DNA of 64,000 bases, taken from positions 1 to 64,000 of the forward strand of contig CASERQ010000003.1 of assembly GCA_949290395.1 (NCBI GenBank), given 5' to 3'. Each line of letters begins with the position of its first letter. Within the stretch, counting starts at the first letter, position 1. This DNA is from an uncultured bacterium. Its GTDB lineage: Bacteria; Bacillota_I; Bacilli_A; RFN20; CAG-826. The notes beneath the pieces are model-generated. The model did no database searches. It saw only the letters and a program-made list of their open reading frames with translations, and was not told where the DNA came from. Both the position numbers and the translations under genes were made by a program. Positions 42,304-53,247 of this stretch are shown here, piece after piece.

Positions 42304-45300
42304 ATGGATAATGCAATAAAAATTGAACTCCAATATCTTAAAAAAATTAATTATTCCCTTTTGAATTCTGGCAAAAAAATTATTGAAAATGTTCTTATTT
42401 ATAATTCCGGAAACCTAAATTACAATAATTTAACCTGCAAAATTAGCTTTTTTCCTGAGTTTTTGAAGCCTATCAGTTTTGGCATATCTTTTTTAGAAGC
42501 AAACCAAAAAATTAAAGAAGACAAAATTTCAGCCCCTTATAATTTTGAATATTTTTACTCTTTAAATGAGTCTTTTAAGGCATCCATTAGAGTTGAGATT
42601 TTAAAAGATGAAGAAGTGCTTTCTTCAGAAAATTTTGAAACTGAAATTTTAACTTATGATGAGTTTGATGGTAATACTTGTGGTTTTGAACATCTTGCAA
42701 GCTTTGTTTTACCAAATGATTCTGAAGTTAAAAAAATTATTGTTTCGGCTCGCGATTATTTAGCTCGTTTAACAAACAACACTTTAGAGTTTGTCGGTTA
42801 TCAAAGTGAGAAAAAAGAAGGTGTTTTGAACCAAATTTCAAGCGTTTATTATGCTTTGAAAGCGCTAAAAATTTCTTATTGCGTTCCAAAGGCAAGTTTT
42901 GAAAAAACAGGCCAAAAAGTTCGTTTTCCTCTTGAGATTATAAACACAAAATTAGCAACTTGCTTAGATTTAACTTTATTTTTTGCTGCTTGTCTTGAAG
43001 AGATTGGCTTAAATCCACTTGTTTTAATAAACGAGGGACATGCTTATTTAGGTGTTTGGTTAAATAATTTTGTTTATCCAAATATTGTTATTGAAGATAG
43101 AGCTTACATTGTTAATCAAGTTAATGCACAAAATCTTGTTTTACTTGAAACAACATTAATCACAAATCTTAATCAAACTACTTTTAGAGAAATATATGAA
43201 AGTGGAAAAAGTAGACTCTATGGGAAAAATGAATTTGTCGCTGCAATTGATATAAAGAGTGCAAGAAACGCTAACATTAAGCCGCTTCCAATTAAAATTG
43301 GCGATGAAGGTAAATACATTATAGATTCTGAACCAATTGATGTTAAAAAAGAAGATTATGAATTGGATGATTCTGGTTTTTTAGTAAGCGAACACGTTAA
43401 AGACAGGTTCGATGTTTGGGAAAAGAAACTTTTAGATTTAAACGGAAGAAATAAACTTTTAAGTTTTACGCCTAATACTCAACATTTCCAAGTTTTTTCA
43501 AGCGATATTTATCGTCTTTTCGACGAAGTCATTCATAATGATGTTTCGATTCATCCATTTTTAAACCTTTCTAATCTAGAGATGAATGACCGTTTATATT
43601 TAACTCAAAGTGATGATTATAAAGAACAATTTAGTGCCGATCTTCATAATGACAGAATAAGAGTATTTTTAAGCGAAAAAAGATTACCAACAATTATTAA
43701 AAAGTTGACTCGTGATGCTCAATCTAGCATTGAAGAAAGTGGAAGTAATACACTTTATTTAACAATCGGGACTTTAATTTATAAAGATAAAGGCAAAACA
43801 AAATATGCTCCAATAATTTTGCTCCCAATAAATATTATTAAAGGAAAAGAAGCAAGAAGCTACCTCCTTTCTTTAAGAGAAGAAGATATTGTTATAAATC
43901 AAACTTTATTTGAATATTTAAAAATCAATTTCGATGCCGATTTATCGAGTTTACTTAAACTTCCTTATGATGAGGACACAGATACTTATGATTTAAAGCG
44001 TTATTTTAATACCTTAAGAAGTAAAATTACTGGTTTAGATGGATTTATTTTATCGGAAACTTCATTTATAGGAATTTACAGTTTTACTCGCTTTATAATG
44101 TGGAACGATTTAAGAAATCACAAGAAAGAACTAATGAAAAACGATATTGTCCATGCTCTTGTTGATCCTTCTTTTAGCTTTAAAAATAAGGTTGAAGCGA
44201 TTGATTCTAGTGAACTTGATTCTTTATTACTTCCTAATAAATTTGCAATCCCTTTAAGCGCTGACAGTAGCCAAACAGAAGCCATATTAGATGCTTCTCG
44301 TGGTTTAAGTTTTGTACTTAATGGGCCTCCTGGAACAGGTAAATCTCAAACAATTACAAATATGATTATTAATAGTTTGTATAATGGAAAAACTGTTCTT
44401 TTTGTTGCACAAAAAATGGCTGCCTTAGAAGTTGTTAAAAAGAGACTTGATGAAACAGGTCTTGGCATGTTTTGCATTGAACTTCATTCAAATAAGGCGC
44501 AAAAGTCCGATGTTTTACAACAAATTAATAAAATATTAGAGACTGGGAAACTTAAAAAACCTTTTGAATATGAAAAGATTGCTAATGATTTATTAGCCAA
44601 AAGAAATGAGTTAAATAACATTATTAAAAAGCTTCATAAACCATTTAAAAATGGATTTGATCTATATGAAAACATCATTAACTATGAAGAATTTAAGAAC
44701 GATTTTAAAGATATCGAGGTTAAGGGAATTAACTATAAGACTATAAATAGAACCTCATATTATGAAACGATTGAAGAGCTTGAAAAATATTTAAAATATA
44801 AAAAAGAAATTGGTGAATCCTATATTAAACTTTTCTCTTTTATTATGCTTGATGAATATTCAATCGAATTAAGAAATAAGTTTATAAATGTTTTAAAAGA
44901 CTACAGGAAAAATTTAATCGAGTTTAAAACCTTATGCGATAATCTTTATTTATCAAGCAAGAGTGAACTTGAATTTAATTCTAAAAACTTTACTGAGTTT
45001 ATAAATTCTTTAAAATATTTCAATTTAAACAAAGATTTTATTTACTTTAATGCTTTAAATAAAGATGTAAATTATCTTTCTTCACTTCTTGAAGTAATTA
45101 AGAAGATGAAAGAAGAAAAGAAAACATATCTTTTCTTTAAAGATAATTTTAGTGAATCGATTTTTAATTACGACACAAAGCATAACCTTTTTAGATTAAG
45201 ACAAAGTCAAAATGCTGGTTTCTTTGCCAAAAATAAAGGAATCAAAAATGTTTTAAATGATTTAAGAAGTTATGCTGTTTTCCCTAAAAAGATAAATAAA

Positions 45301-48000
45301 AAGAATATCGAAGAAACTCTTAATAATTTAAGTGCCCTTCAAGACTTTTTAAAGCAACTTGAAGCTTATAAAAATGATTTACCTTTAATTTTTGAAGATG
45401 ATTACGATGGTTTCTTTACAAAATTTGATGTTGTTGAAGGCAACGCAAACCTTACTTTGAATTTTATTAAATATTTAGATAGTTTTGAAAATTCAACAAG
45501 AGAGACTGCGCTAAAATTTATTATTGAAGCTGATAAGAGATATGAATTCGTTTTGAATTTGTATGAAGATCTTTTAGATATTCAAAATAATTTATTAAAT
45601 GAATATAAATCAGATGTTCTTTCTTTATTCGACAAATACGCAATTATTGATAACATCGAAGCTATTGATCGAGTGATTAACCATAATGAACGCCTAAAAG
45701 ACTATATTATTTATCTAAACGAAAGTAATGAAATTAAAAAGTTAAATATAGGTAATTTAATTGAACAAAATGAAGTGGGTATAATTTCAGATGATGATTT
45801 GATTAAAGTTTATAAGAAAAACGTCTCTTATAATCTTGCTTTACTCGATGTTGAAAGCGATGACGAACTCAATATGTTTAGTGGACGCTCTCAAAATGAG
45901 AAAATCGAAGAATATCGTCGTTTAATTGAAGAATATAACGAACTTACAATTAAAGAAGTAGCTTATCGTTTATCAAAAGGCACAAGTTCTTTCTTCTCAA
46001 AAGATGATGAAACAAGTCAAAAAGCTAAAGAATTTGTTTTACTTAAAAAAGCAATTTCTAGCAATGGACGTGGAATTAGTTTAAGAACATTATTTGATTC
46101 AACACCTAATATTCTTCATTCGATTTGTCCATGCTTTTTAATGTCGCCATTAAGTGTTGCTCAATACTTGAACCCAGAACATAAAAAATTCGATATTGTT
46201 ATTTTTGACGAAGCTTCACAAATTACAACAAGCGACGCAGTCGGTGCTATTGCAAGAGGCAAGAGCGCAATTATTGTTGGCGATGAAAAGCAATTACCTC
46301 CAACTAGATTCTTTGAAGCTGATACTAGTGATGAAGACGATATCTTCATTGAAGATGGAGAAAGTGTTTTATCTGATTGCTTAAATATTTCAATGCCTAA
46401 AAAATATTTAACATGGCACTATAGAAGTAAAGATGAAAGTCTAATCGCTTTCTCTAATGTAGAATATTACGATAATAAACTTTTAACTTTCCCATCTCCA
46501 AAATCAATAAACAGTTCAATTACTTTTAATTATTGTCGTGATGGTCTTTATGAAGATAGAAAAAATAAGGTTGAGGCAAAAGCAATAGTTAGTGAAATAA
46601 TTCGACGTTTAAAAGATGAAAAACTTTCAAAAAAGAGCATAGGAGTCGTAACTTTTTCTATCTCTCAGCAAAGTTTGATACTTGATATGCTTCAAGATGA
46701 ATTCCGTAAAAATCCTGATCTAGAATTAAAAGCTCATAGTTCAAAAGAAAGTATTTTTGTAAAGAATCTTGAAAGTGTTCAAGGTGATGAAAGAGACGTA
46801 ATTATTTTCTCAATTTGTTACGGTCCAAATAAAGAAGGCAAGATTTCATTTAATTTTGGCCCACTTTCTAATAGTGGTGGCGAAAAGAGATTAAATGTTG
46901 CTGTTTCTAGAGCAAGAGAAGAAATGATTGTTTTCTCTTCACTTTTGGGTAGTCAAATTGACACTCAAAGAGCACAAGGAAAAGGTGCAAGAGGATTAAA
47001 AGAGTTCCTTGATTACGCACAAAATGGACGTAACTTTATTGTTATTAAAAATGGTGAGCAAAAAGAATATAAAGAAGGTATTGAAAAATATATTGCTCGT
47101 GATTTAGAAAAGCGTGGCTTTAAAGTTCATACCAATATTGGAACAAGTGAATTTAGAGTTGATATAGGAATTGTTGATAAAAACGATGAAAATCGTTATG
47201 TTCTTGGTGTTTTATGTGATTCGAGAAGCTATATTAATTCAAAAACTAGTAAAGATAGAAACGTTGTTCAAACTGATGTTTTAACTCAACTTGGTTGGAA
47301 ACTTATTAGAATTTGGTCATTAGATTATTTTGATTCACCAAACTTAGTTATTGATAAAATTGTTGAGGCAATTTATAAACCTGCTCAAGAAAATGATACT
47401 AGTTTTAAAAAGAAGAAGATAACTTTTGAAAAAGAAGATAATAAAGAAAATTTCAATCATTCTATTGATTATGTTCCTTCAAATTATCCAACAAGAGAAC
47501 TTGATAGTGATGTTTTCTTTGAAGAAAAAGAATCAAAGACAAAAAATGTCATTAATTTCTTTATAAGAAATGAGTCTCCAATTAGTGAAAGACTCCTTAC
47601 TAAAAAAGTTATGAATCATTTTTCAATAAGTAAAAATTCTAAAAATGTGAAGCAAGTTTTCAATGAGATTTTGTACAATAAGCCTGCAAATTTTACAAAT
47701 AATGTTAAATTTTACTGGGAAAATGAAGAAGATAAGGAACGCGTAGCTTATTATAGAGTTGGTTCTAAATATCGTGAATTTATTGATATCCCTAAAGAAG
47801 AAATTGTTGTTGCAATTAGGGACATAATGAAAGTAAAATTAGCCTTAAATCGTGACGATTTAATTAAGTATATTGTTTCAGCTTTTGGTTTTAATAAAGT
47901 TGGCGATAACATCAAAGAAGTTATTAATACTTCAATTGATTTTGCTCTTGTTAAAGGCTTTATAAAAACTGAAGGCGACAGCATTTTTTATCAAGATTAA
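42304..48000 (+). CDS. DUF4011 superfamily I helicase with C-terminal Vsr-like nuclease
   Basis: This is an 1,898-residue COG1112-type protein. It has a transglutaminase-like segment (TCLDLTLFFAACLEEIGLNP, about residue 220), the DUF4011 block (FDVWEKKLLDLNGRNKLLSF, about 365), helicase Walker A GPPGTGKSQTI (about 675), Walker B IFDEASQITT (about 1300), the UPF1-like VQGDERDVIIFS and NVAVSRAREEMIVF motifs, a PD-(D/E)xK nuclease of the Vsr/MTES_1575 type (FRVDIGIVD...LGVLCD, about 1610-1640) and a DUF3320 C-terminus. Helicases of this design were reported as single-gene phage defence. The AGGAGG site and start are clear. No methylase or other partner is adjacent apart from the next gene. Confidence 0.9.
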   Translation: MDNAIKIELQYLKKINYSLLNSGKKIIENVLIYNSGNLNYNNLTCKISFFPEFLKPISFGISFLEANQKIKEDKISAPYNFEYFYSLNESFKASIRVEILKDEEVLSSENFETEILTYDEFDGNTCGFEHLASFVLPNDSEVKKIIVSARDYLARLTNNTLEFVGYQSEKKEGVLNQISSVYYALKALKISYCVPKASFEKTGQKVRFPLEIINTKLATCLDLTLFFAACLEEIGLNPLVLINEGHAYLGVWLNNFVYPNIVIEDRAYIVNQVNAQNLVLLETTLITNLNQTTFREIYESGKSRLYGKNEFVAAIDIKSARNANIKPLPIKIGDEGKYIIDSEPIDVKKEDYELDDSGFLVSEHVKDRFDVWEKKLLDLNGRNKLLSFTPNTQHFQVFSSDIYRLFDEVIHNDVSIHPFLNLSNLEMNDRLYLTQSDDYKEQFSADLHNDRIRVFLSEKRLPTIIKKLTRDAQSSIEESGSNTLYLTIGTLIYKDKGKTKYAPIILLPINIIKGKEARSYLLSLREEDIVINQTLFEYLKINFDADLSSLLKLPYDEDTDTYDLKRYFNTLRSKITGLDGFILSETSFIGIYSFTRFIMWNDLRNHKKELMKNDIVHALVDPSFSFKNKVEAIDSSELDSLLLPNKFAIPLSADSSQTEAILDASRGLSFVLNGPPGTGKSQTITNMIINSLYNGKTVLFVAQKMAALEVVKKRLDETGLGMFCIELHSNKAQKSDVLQQINKILETGKLKKPFEYEKIANDLLAKRNELNNIIKKLHKPFKNGFDLYENIINYEEFKNDFKDIEVKGINYKTINRTSYYETIEELEKYLKYKKEIGESYIKLFSFIMLDEYSIELRNKFINVLKDYRKNLIEFKTLCDNLYLSSKSELEFNSKNFTEFINSLKYFNLNKDFIYFNALNKDVNYLSSLLEVIKKMKEEKKTYLFFKDNFSESIFNYDTKHNLFRLRQSQNAGFFAKNKGIKNVLNDLRSYAVFPKKINKKNIEETLNNLSALQDFLKQLEAYKNDLPLIFEDDYDGFFTKFDVVEGNANLTLNFIKYLDSFENSTRETALKFIIEADKRYEFVLNLYEDLLDIQNNLLNEYKSDVLSLFDKYAIIDNIEAIDRVINHNERLKDYIIYLNESNEIKKLNIGNLIEQNEVGIISDDDLIKVYKKNVSYNLALLDVESDDELNMFSGRSQNEKIEEYRRLIEEYNELTIKEVAYRLSKGTSSFFSKDDETSQKAKEFVLLKKAISSNGRGISLRTLFDSTPNILHSICPCFLMSPLSVAQYLNPEHKKFDIVIFDEASQITTSDAVGAIARGKSAIIVGDEKQLPPTRFFEADTSDEDDIFIEDGESVLSDCLNISMPKKYLTWHYRSKDESLIAFSNVEYYDNKLLTFPSPKSINSSITFNYCRDGLYEDRKNKVEAKAIVSEIIRRLKDEKLSKKSIGVVTFSISQQSLILDMLQDEFRKNPDLELKAHSSKESIFVKNLESVQGDERDVIIFSICYGPNKEGKISFNFGPLSNSGGEKRLNVAVSRAREEMIVFSSLLGSQIDTQRAQGKGARGLKEFLDYAQNGRNFIVIKNGEQKEYKEGIEKYIARDLEKRGFKVHTNIGTSEFRVDIGIVDKNDENRYVLGVLCDSRSYINSKTSKDRNVVQTDVLTQLGWKLIRIWSLDYFDSPNLVIDKIVEAIYKPAQENDTSFKKKKITFEKEDNKENFNHSIDYVPSNYPTRELDSDVFFEEKESKTKNVINFFIRNESPISERLLTKKVMNHFSISKNSKNVKQVFNEILYNKPANFTNNVKFYWENEEDKERVAYYRVGSKYREFIDIPKEEIVVAIRDIMKVKLALNRDDLIKYIVSAFGFNKVGDNIKEVINTSIDFALVKGFIKTEGDSIFYQD

Positions 48001-48012
48001 AGGAGAAAAGTA

Positions 48013-48894
48013 ATGTTAGTTATTTGTCCTAAATGTGGAAAAATTATAGATGCAACTTCCTCAAAAGAAGTTGCCTTTTGTTCTCAATGTGGATCTAACT
48101 TTTCAATAAGTGATGGTAAGAAACTTTTTGATAGACAATACGCTTTAATTGCAAGACAAGCTTATGTCGAATTAAATGAAAAAGGCGAATATGATGCTGC
48201 AATTGAAGACTTTAACAAATGTCTTGAAATGAAGAAAAGTGATTTAAGCGCAATTATTGGAATTAGTTTAGCTACATTATATAAACAAGATTTTTTAAAT
48301 ATTAATTTTGATAAAATTCAGCCAATTTTTGATAAATATGACATTTATTTAAATGAAGAGAATACCTTCTTATTTTGTTCGTTTATTGAAGATGTTTTAA
48401 AAGAAACAAAAAAATATTTAAAAGAAGCTAATTCTCGCCTTTTTAATGATGGAAAATGTATCGCAAGAGTTTATTTAGATAACTATGAAAAAAGTTTAAA
48501 AGATATTTTAGGCTTAATTGACTTCTTGCTTGATGGACTTTCAATATCTAGCGAAGAAGAAAAGAAAGTTTTCTATGAAGATCATAATCTTGAAAACGAT
48601 CTTAATGAACTTAAAAATTATGTTTTAAAATTATCTGAAATTAGGCATGAAGTCTTAGAAGAAGAAGAGACGCTAGATGATAACCGAATTATCATTGTAA
48701 ATAAAAAAGCGATAAAAACTTATAAGGCTTTTATCGCTAGTGAAATATTTGCTTTAATTTTGCTTGCTCTTTTCTTAATCTTAGGAATTTCTTTAGAAAA
48801 TAATATCTTCTATATCTTAATGGTTATTCCAGTAATTTTAGGAGTAGTTTTCTACCTTGTATATTATTTTCTTACTAAGAAAAAAGTAGATTAA
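48013..48894 (+). CDS. zinc-ribbon, tetratricopeptide-like membrane protein
   Basis: The 293-residue protein starts with a zinc ribbon (CPKCGK and CSQCGS, about residues 5-27). A helical part with a TPR-like repeat follows (EKGEYDAAIEDFNKCLEM), then further helices. Two membrane segments close the protein (about residues 240-290). It is 12 bases behind the helicase with an AAAGGAG site, so it is very likely co-transcribed. Function unknown; position suggests a role with the helicase. Confidence 0.7.
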   Translation: MLVICPKCGKIIDATSSKEVAFCSQCGSNFSISDGKKLFDRQYALIARQAYVELNEKGEYDAAIEDFNKCLEMKKSDLSAIIGISLATLYKQDFLNINFDKIQPIFDKYDIYLNEENTFLFCSFIEDVLKETKKYLKEANSRLFNDGKCIARVYLDNYEKSLKDILGLIDFLLDGLSISSEEEKKVFYEDHNLENDLNELKNYVLKLSEIRHEVLEEEETLDDNRIIIVNKKAIKTYKAFIASEIFALILLALFLILGISLENNIFYILMVIPVILGVVFYLVYYFLTKKKVD

Positions 48895-49490
48895 ATATAT
48901 TTTTCGTTTTTTAAAAATTCTAATAAAGCAATTGAAGCTCTATAACGGTGAGAAATGTGATTTTTTTCTTCAGGAGATAAGCTTGCGATTGTTACATCAT
49001 ATCCATCAGGTACAAAAATTGGATCGTATCCAAAACCACCTTTTCCTTCAATGGTAGATGAAACTTTCCCGTTTACTATTCCTTCAAAATCATGACGAGA
49101 ACCTTTTTCGAGGTTTAATAATACAAAATGAGCTATAAATCTGGCTTTTGAAGAAGCACATTTTTCAACAAGCATTTTATTGGTGACTTCTTGTCCGCCG
49201 TTTTTAGTGGCATATCGACTTGAATAAATTCCTGGGAAATGATCACCAAGAGCATCAATTTCAATTCCAGAATCATCACTTAATACAGGTATTGATGTGA
49301 AAGCGGAAGTTGCTTTAGCTTTAATATAGGCATTTTCAGCATAAGTTTTCCCGTTTTCTTCAGGATCAACGACAATGTTTAAATCCTTTAATGAATATAG
49401 TTCAACATCATACCCATTAAAAATGGCCCTTAATTCACCAACTTTGTGTTCATTGTTAGTAGCAACGCATATTTTGAGTTTTTCTTTCAT
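48891..49490 (-). CDS. rdgB: XTP/dITP diphosphatase (HAM1 family)
   Basis: RdgB removes deaminated purine triphosphates. The signature ATNNEHKVGELRAIF is at residues 10-24, with SDDSGIEIDALGDHFPGIYSSRY and the C-terminal GFGYDPIFVPDGYDVTIA and NHISHRYRA. Length of 199 is normal. AGGAG lies upstream. It overlaps the convergent gene by four bases. The tRNA-Gly gene lies just upstream on the same strand. Confidence 0.95.
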   Translation of the reverse strand: MKEKLKICVATNNEHKVGELRAIFNGYDVELYSLKDLNIVVDPEENGKTYAENAYIKAKATSAFTSIPVLSDDSGIEIDALGDHFPGIYSSRYATKNGGQEVTNKMLVEKCASSKARFIAHFVLLNLEKGSRHDFEGIVNGKVSSTIEGKGGFGYDPIFVPDGYDVTIASLSPEEKNHISHRYRASIALLEFLKNEKYI

Positions 49491-49509
49491 ATTTTTGGCT
49501 CCTTTTTAA

Positions 49510-49537
49510 GCAAAATAAAAACCGATTTTACTCGGTT
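49510..49537 (-). terminator. terminator of tRNA-Gly
   Basis: On the minus strand AACCGA-GTAAAA-TCGGTT is followed by TTTATTTT. It separates tRNA-Gly from rdgB. Confidence 0.75.
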
Positions 49538-49549
49538 AGAATTTTCAAA

Positions 49550-49623
49550 TGGAGCAGGTGACGGGAATCGAACCCGCGTAATCAGCTTGGAAGGCTGATG
49601 CTCTACCATTAAACTACACCTGC
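49550..49623 (-). tRNA. tRNA-Gly (TCC)
   Basis: On the minus strand: acceptor GCAGGTG/CACCTGC, anticodon loop CTTCCAA (anticodon TCC), T arm GCGGG-TTCGATT-CCCGT, discriminator T and encoded CCA. 74 bases. Confidence 0.96.
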
Positions 49624-49633
49624 GCGCTTGAAT

Positions 49634-49663
49634 ATTATATTATAAAAAGCAAATATTAATCAA
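49634..49663 (-). promoter_or_regulatory. promoter of tRNA-Gly
   Basis: On the minus strand TTGATT (49658-49663), an 18-base spacer and TATAAT (49634-49639) precede the tRNA by 10 bases. Confidence 0.7.
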
Positions 49664-49727
49664 GTATAAAATAATACTTTTTTCTAAAAGAATTTTAGGT
49701 AGATTGTTATGCAATAAAAAGAAAAAA

Positions 49728-49749
49728 AGTCCAGATTTGCAAGCTTTTT
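49728..49749 (+). repeat. dispersed intergenic 22-bp repeat, copy 4
   Basis: Reads AGTCCAGATTTGC followed by AAGCTTTTT, between the divergent tRNA-Gly and PH-domain genes. It is the most divergent copy. Confidence 0.6.
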
Positions 49750-49827
49750 ACTTGAATTTTAATTCTTTTGAAAGTTTATAAAATCTTTTTTCTATGCTTT
49801 TAGAAATATGTAAGATAAAATGAAATC

Positions 49828-50496
49828 ATGAAAAACGCAAATGAAAAATATTTTATTAATCCAGATGGCAAAAATTATGAAGCCACAATAGAGGCTGCAA
49901 TTAGTGAAGACGAAACCTTACTTTGGAGAGCTAAACCATTAAAGAAATCCTTTGTTTTATCGAGTTTCTTTCGCTTTTTACCTTTTGCAATAATCTGGAC
50001 TATAGCTGATTCAGGATTTTTGTATTTAATTTTCACAACGGTTCCTTTTGATGAGTGGTGGTTCTATTTAATAATTTGTATCTTTTTTGCTTTTCACCTT
50101 TTACCTCTTTGGATATGGATTAGTTCAATTATTTCATCTTTTAGAAGACATAAAATTGAAGAATATGCGTTTACTGACAAAAGAATTATTGTTAAAAAAG
50201 GGTTTGTTGGAGCAAATATTGAAAGTGTGTCTTATGCATCTATTACTAGCATGAATTTAAGAGTTGGAATAATAGAAAGAATTTGTAAAGTTGCTGATAT
50301 TTATATAGTTGCCGGACCTAAAAAATTCGTTTTAGAAGATATTCAAAATCCTTATTATGTTTATGGAGAACTTCAAAAAATAGCAAATGATATGAAAGCT
50401 GATATCATTTATCCAAATGCTTATCGTCCTGGTGAAAACCATGGATATAAAACTTCTTATAAAGCAAAAAATCTCGAGAAAATTGAGAAAAAATAG
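49828..50496 (+). CDS. PH-domain membrane protein (bPH2, YdbS-like)
   Basis: The 222-residue protein has two membrane segments (about residues 35-60 and 70-95) and then a bacterial PH domain: YAFTDKRIIVKKGFVGANIESVSYASITSMNLRVGIIERI. The N-terminal LLWRAKP motif is typical of the family. Role unknown. TAAAAT at 49816-49821 puts the ATG at the expected start of transcription, so it looks leaderless. It ends three bases before the convergent atpC stop. Confidence 0.85.
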   Translation: MKNANEKYFINPDGKNYEATIEAAISEDETLLWRAKPLKKSFVLSSFFRFLPFAIIWTIADSGFLYLIFTTVPFDEWWFYLIICIFFAFHLLPLWIWISSIISSFRRHKIEEYAFTDKRIIVKKGFVGANIESVSYASITSMNLRVGIIERICKVADIYIVAGPKKFVLEDIQNPYYVYGELQKIANDMKADIIYPNAYRPGENHGYKTSYKAKNLEKIEKK

Positions 50497-50499
50497 TAA

Positions 50500-50916
50500 T
50501 TAATCTTTATATTTACTTTTAGCTAAAAGCTCTGTGAGAGCTTTTTTAAGTTCACGTTCTTCTTCGCGGTGTTCAAGTCGAGATAAGTCTGTTTTAAGTT
50601 TTCTTTCAGCTTCTTCTTGAAGTTTTCTAGATTTCTCAACATCGATATCTTCAACAGCGATGATATTTGTTAAAACAAGGTAGGCAGTATTTTCTTTTTC
50701 AATAAAATGAATCGCTCCGCCTCCAACTGCATAGTGCTTTTCTTTGTTATCTTTAAAAATTGTTAAAATTGAAATCTCAATATTAGCGAGATATTCAACG
50801 TGATTTGGTAATATTGAAACTTCACCTTCGCTTGTTAAAACGGAAAGTTTATCAATTTCTTGAGTATCATAAACCTTATCAGGAGTAACAATTTTAAGAA
50901 AGAATTTCTTGTCCAT
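50500..50916 (-). CDS. atpC: ATP synthase epsilon subunit
   Basis: The epsilon subunit forms part of the central stalk and regulates the enzyme. The N-terminal beta-sandwich has FFLKIVTPDKVYD, SEGEVSILPNHVEYLANIEI and AVGGGAIHF, and the C-terminal helices follow. 138 residues, normal. It is the last gene of the operon. Confidence 0.95.
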   Translation of the reverse strand: MDKKFFLKIVTPDKVYDTQEIDKLSVLTSEGEVSILPNHVEYLANIEISILTIFKDNKEKHYAVGGGAIHFIEKENTAYLVLTNIIAVEDIDVEKSRKLQEEAERKLKTDLSRLEHREEERELKKALTELLAKSKYKD

Positions 50917-50917
50917 A

Positions 50918-52366
<1,449 letters not shown>

Positions 52367-52375
52367 CTACCTCCT

Positions 52376-53245
52376 TTAAATAAAGTCTATTGCATCATTT
52401 GTTCCAGATATGATTTCATTAATTTCATTAGTGATTTTTTGTTGCCTTACTTTGTTATATTCTAGCTTTAATTCATAAAGTAATTTATCAGCGCTTGTCG
52501 TTGCGTTTTCCATTGAATTTTTTCTATTAGTTTGCTCACTTAAAGCGCTCTCTAAGAATATATGATAAAGTAAAGCATCTAGATAATGAGGAACAATTAA
52601 ATCAGCTACTTTGATTGATTTCCCTTCAAAATAAGGCTCAATTTTTGTATTTTGTCTATTAACTAGAGTTTTTTCATCAAATGGTAAAATCTTTTTACAG
52701 ACAACTTTTGTACTCATAGAGTTTACAAAAGTTGTATAAATTATATTGATAGAAGAGTAATTTTCTTCTCTATATAAAGCATCAATTTGATGGCGGAATA
52801 AATTAATCTTAGAATAAGAAAAATCATCTAAAAGATGAATAAATCTTTTATAGGCTCTATGGACCTTATTTTTATAATTTCGATATCCTTTTTCACCAAT
52901 AAAAATTACATCATCATTTTTAGTTAAAACTTTGGAGGCAACTTTATTTAAATTATTATAGTAACTACCACATAAACCTAAAGTTGAAGTTACAAAAATA
53001 TATAGCTTTTTATTGCCAGGGTTTTCAACTAAACATGTTGGTCTTTTTTGCTTAGAATAATCAACGTAAAGCAAACAAAGTTCCATGCAGTTTCTGATGG
53101 CTTCCATGTAAGCAGAGTTTCCATCATAAATTGCTTTAAGTTGATTGAATCGTGAATTAGCAATTAATTTCATTGCGTTTGTAATTTTTCGAATTGACTC
53201 AACTGTTTGAATTCTAGTTTTTACTTCAAGCAATGATTTGGCCAT
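52376..53245 (-). CDS. atpG: ATP synthase gamma subunit
   Basis: The gamma subunit is the rotating shaft of F1. The N-terminal helix (LLEVKTRIQTVESIRKITNAMKLIANSRF in part), the TSTLGLCGSYYNN segment and the C-terminal helix (MENATTSADKLLYELKLEYNKVRQQKITNEI in part) are typical. 289 residues, normal. It lies between atpA and atpD. Confidence 0.95.
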   Translation of the reverse strand: MAKSLLEVKTRIQTVESIRKITNAMKLIANSRFNQLKAIYDGNSAYMEAIRNCMELCLLYVDYSKQKRPTCLVENPGNKKLYIFVTSTLGLCGSYYNNLNKVASKVLTKNDDVIFIGEKGYRNYKNKVHRAYKRFIHLLDDFSYSKINLFRHQIDALYREENYSSINIIYTTFVNSMSTKVVCKKILPFDEKTLVNRQNTKIEPYFEGKSIKVADLIVPHYLDALLYHIFLESALSEQTNRKNSMENATTSADKLLYELKLEYNKVRQQKITNEINEIISGTNDAIDFI

Positions 53246-53247
53246 TA

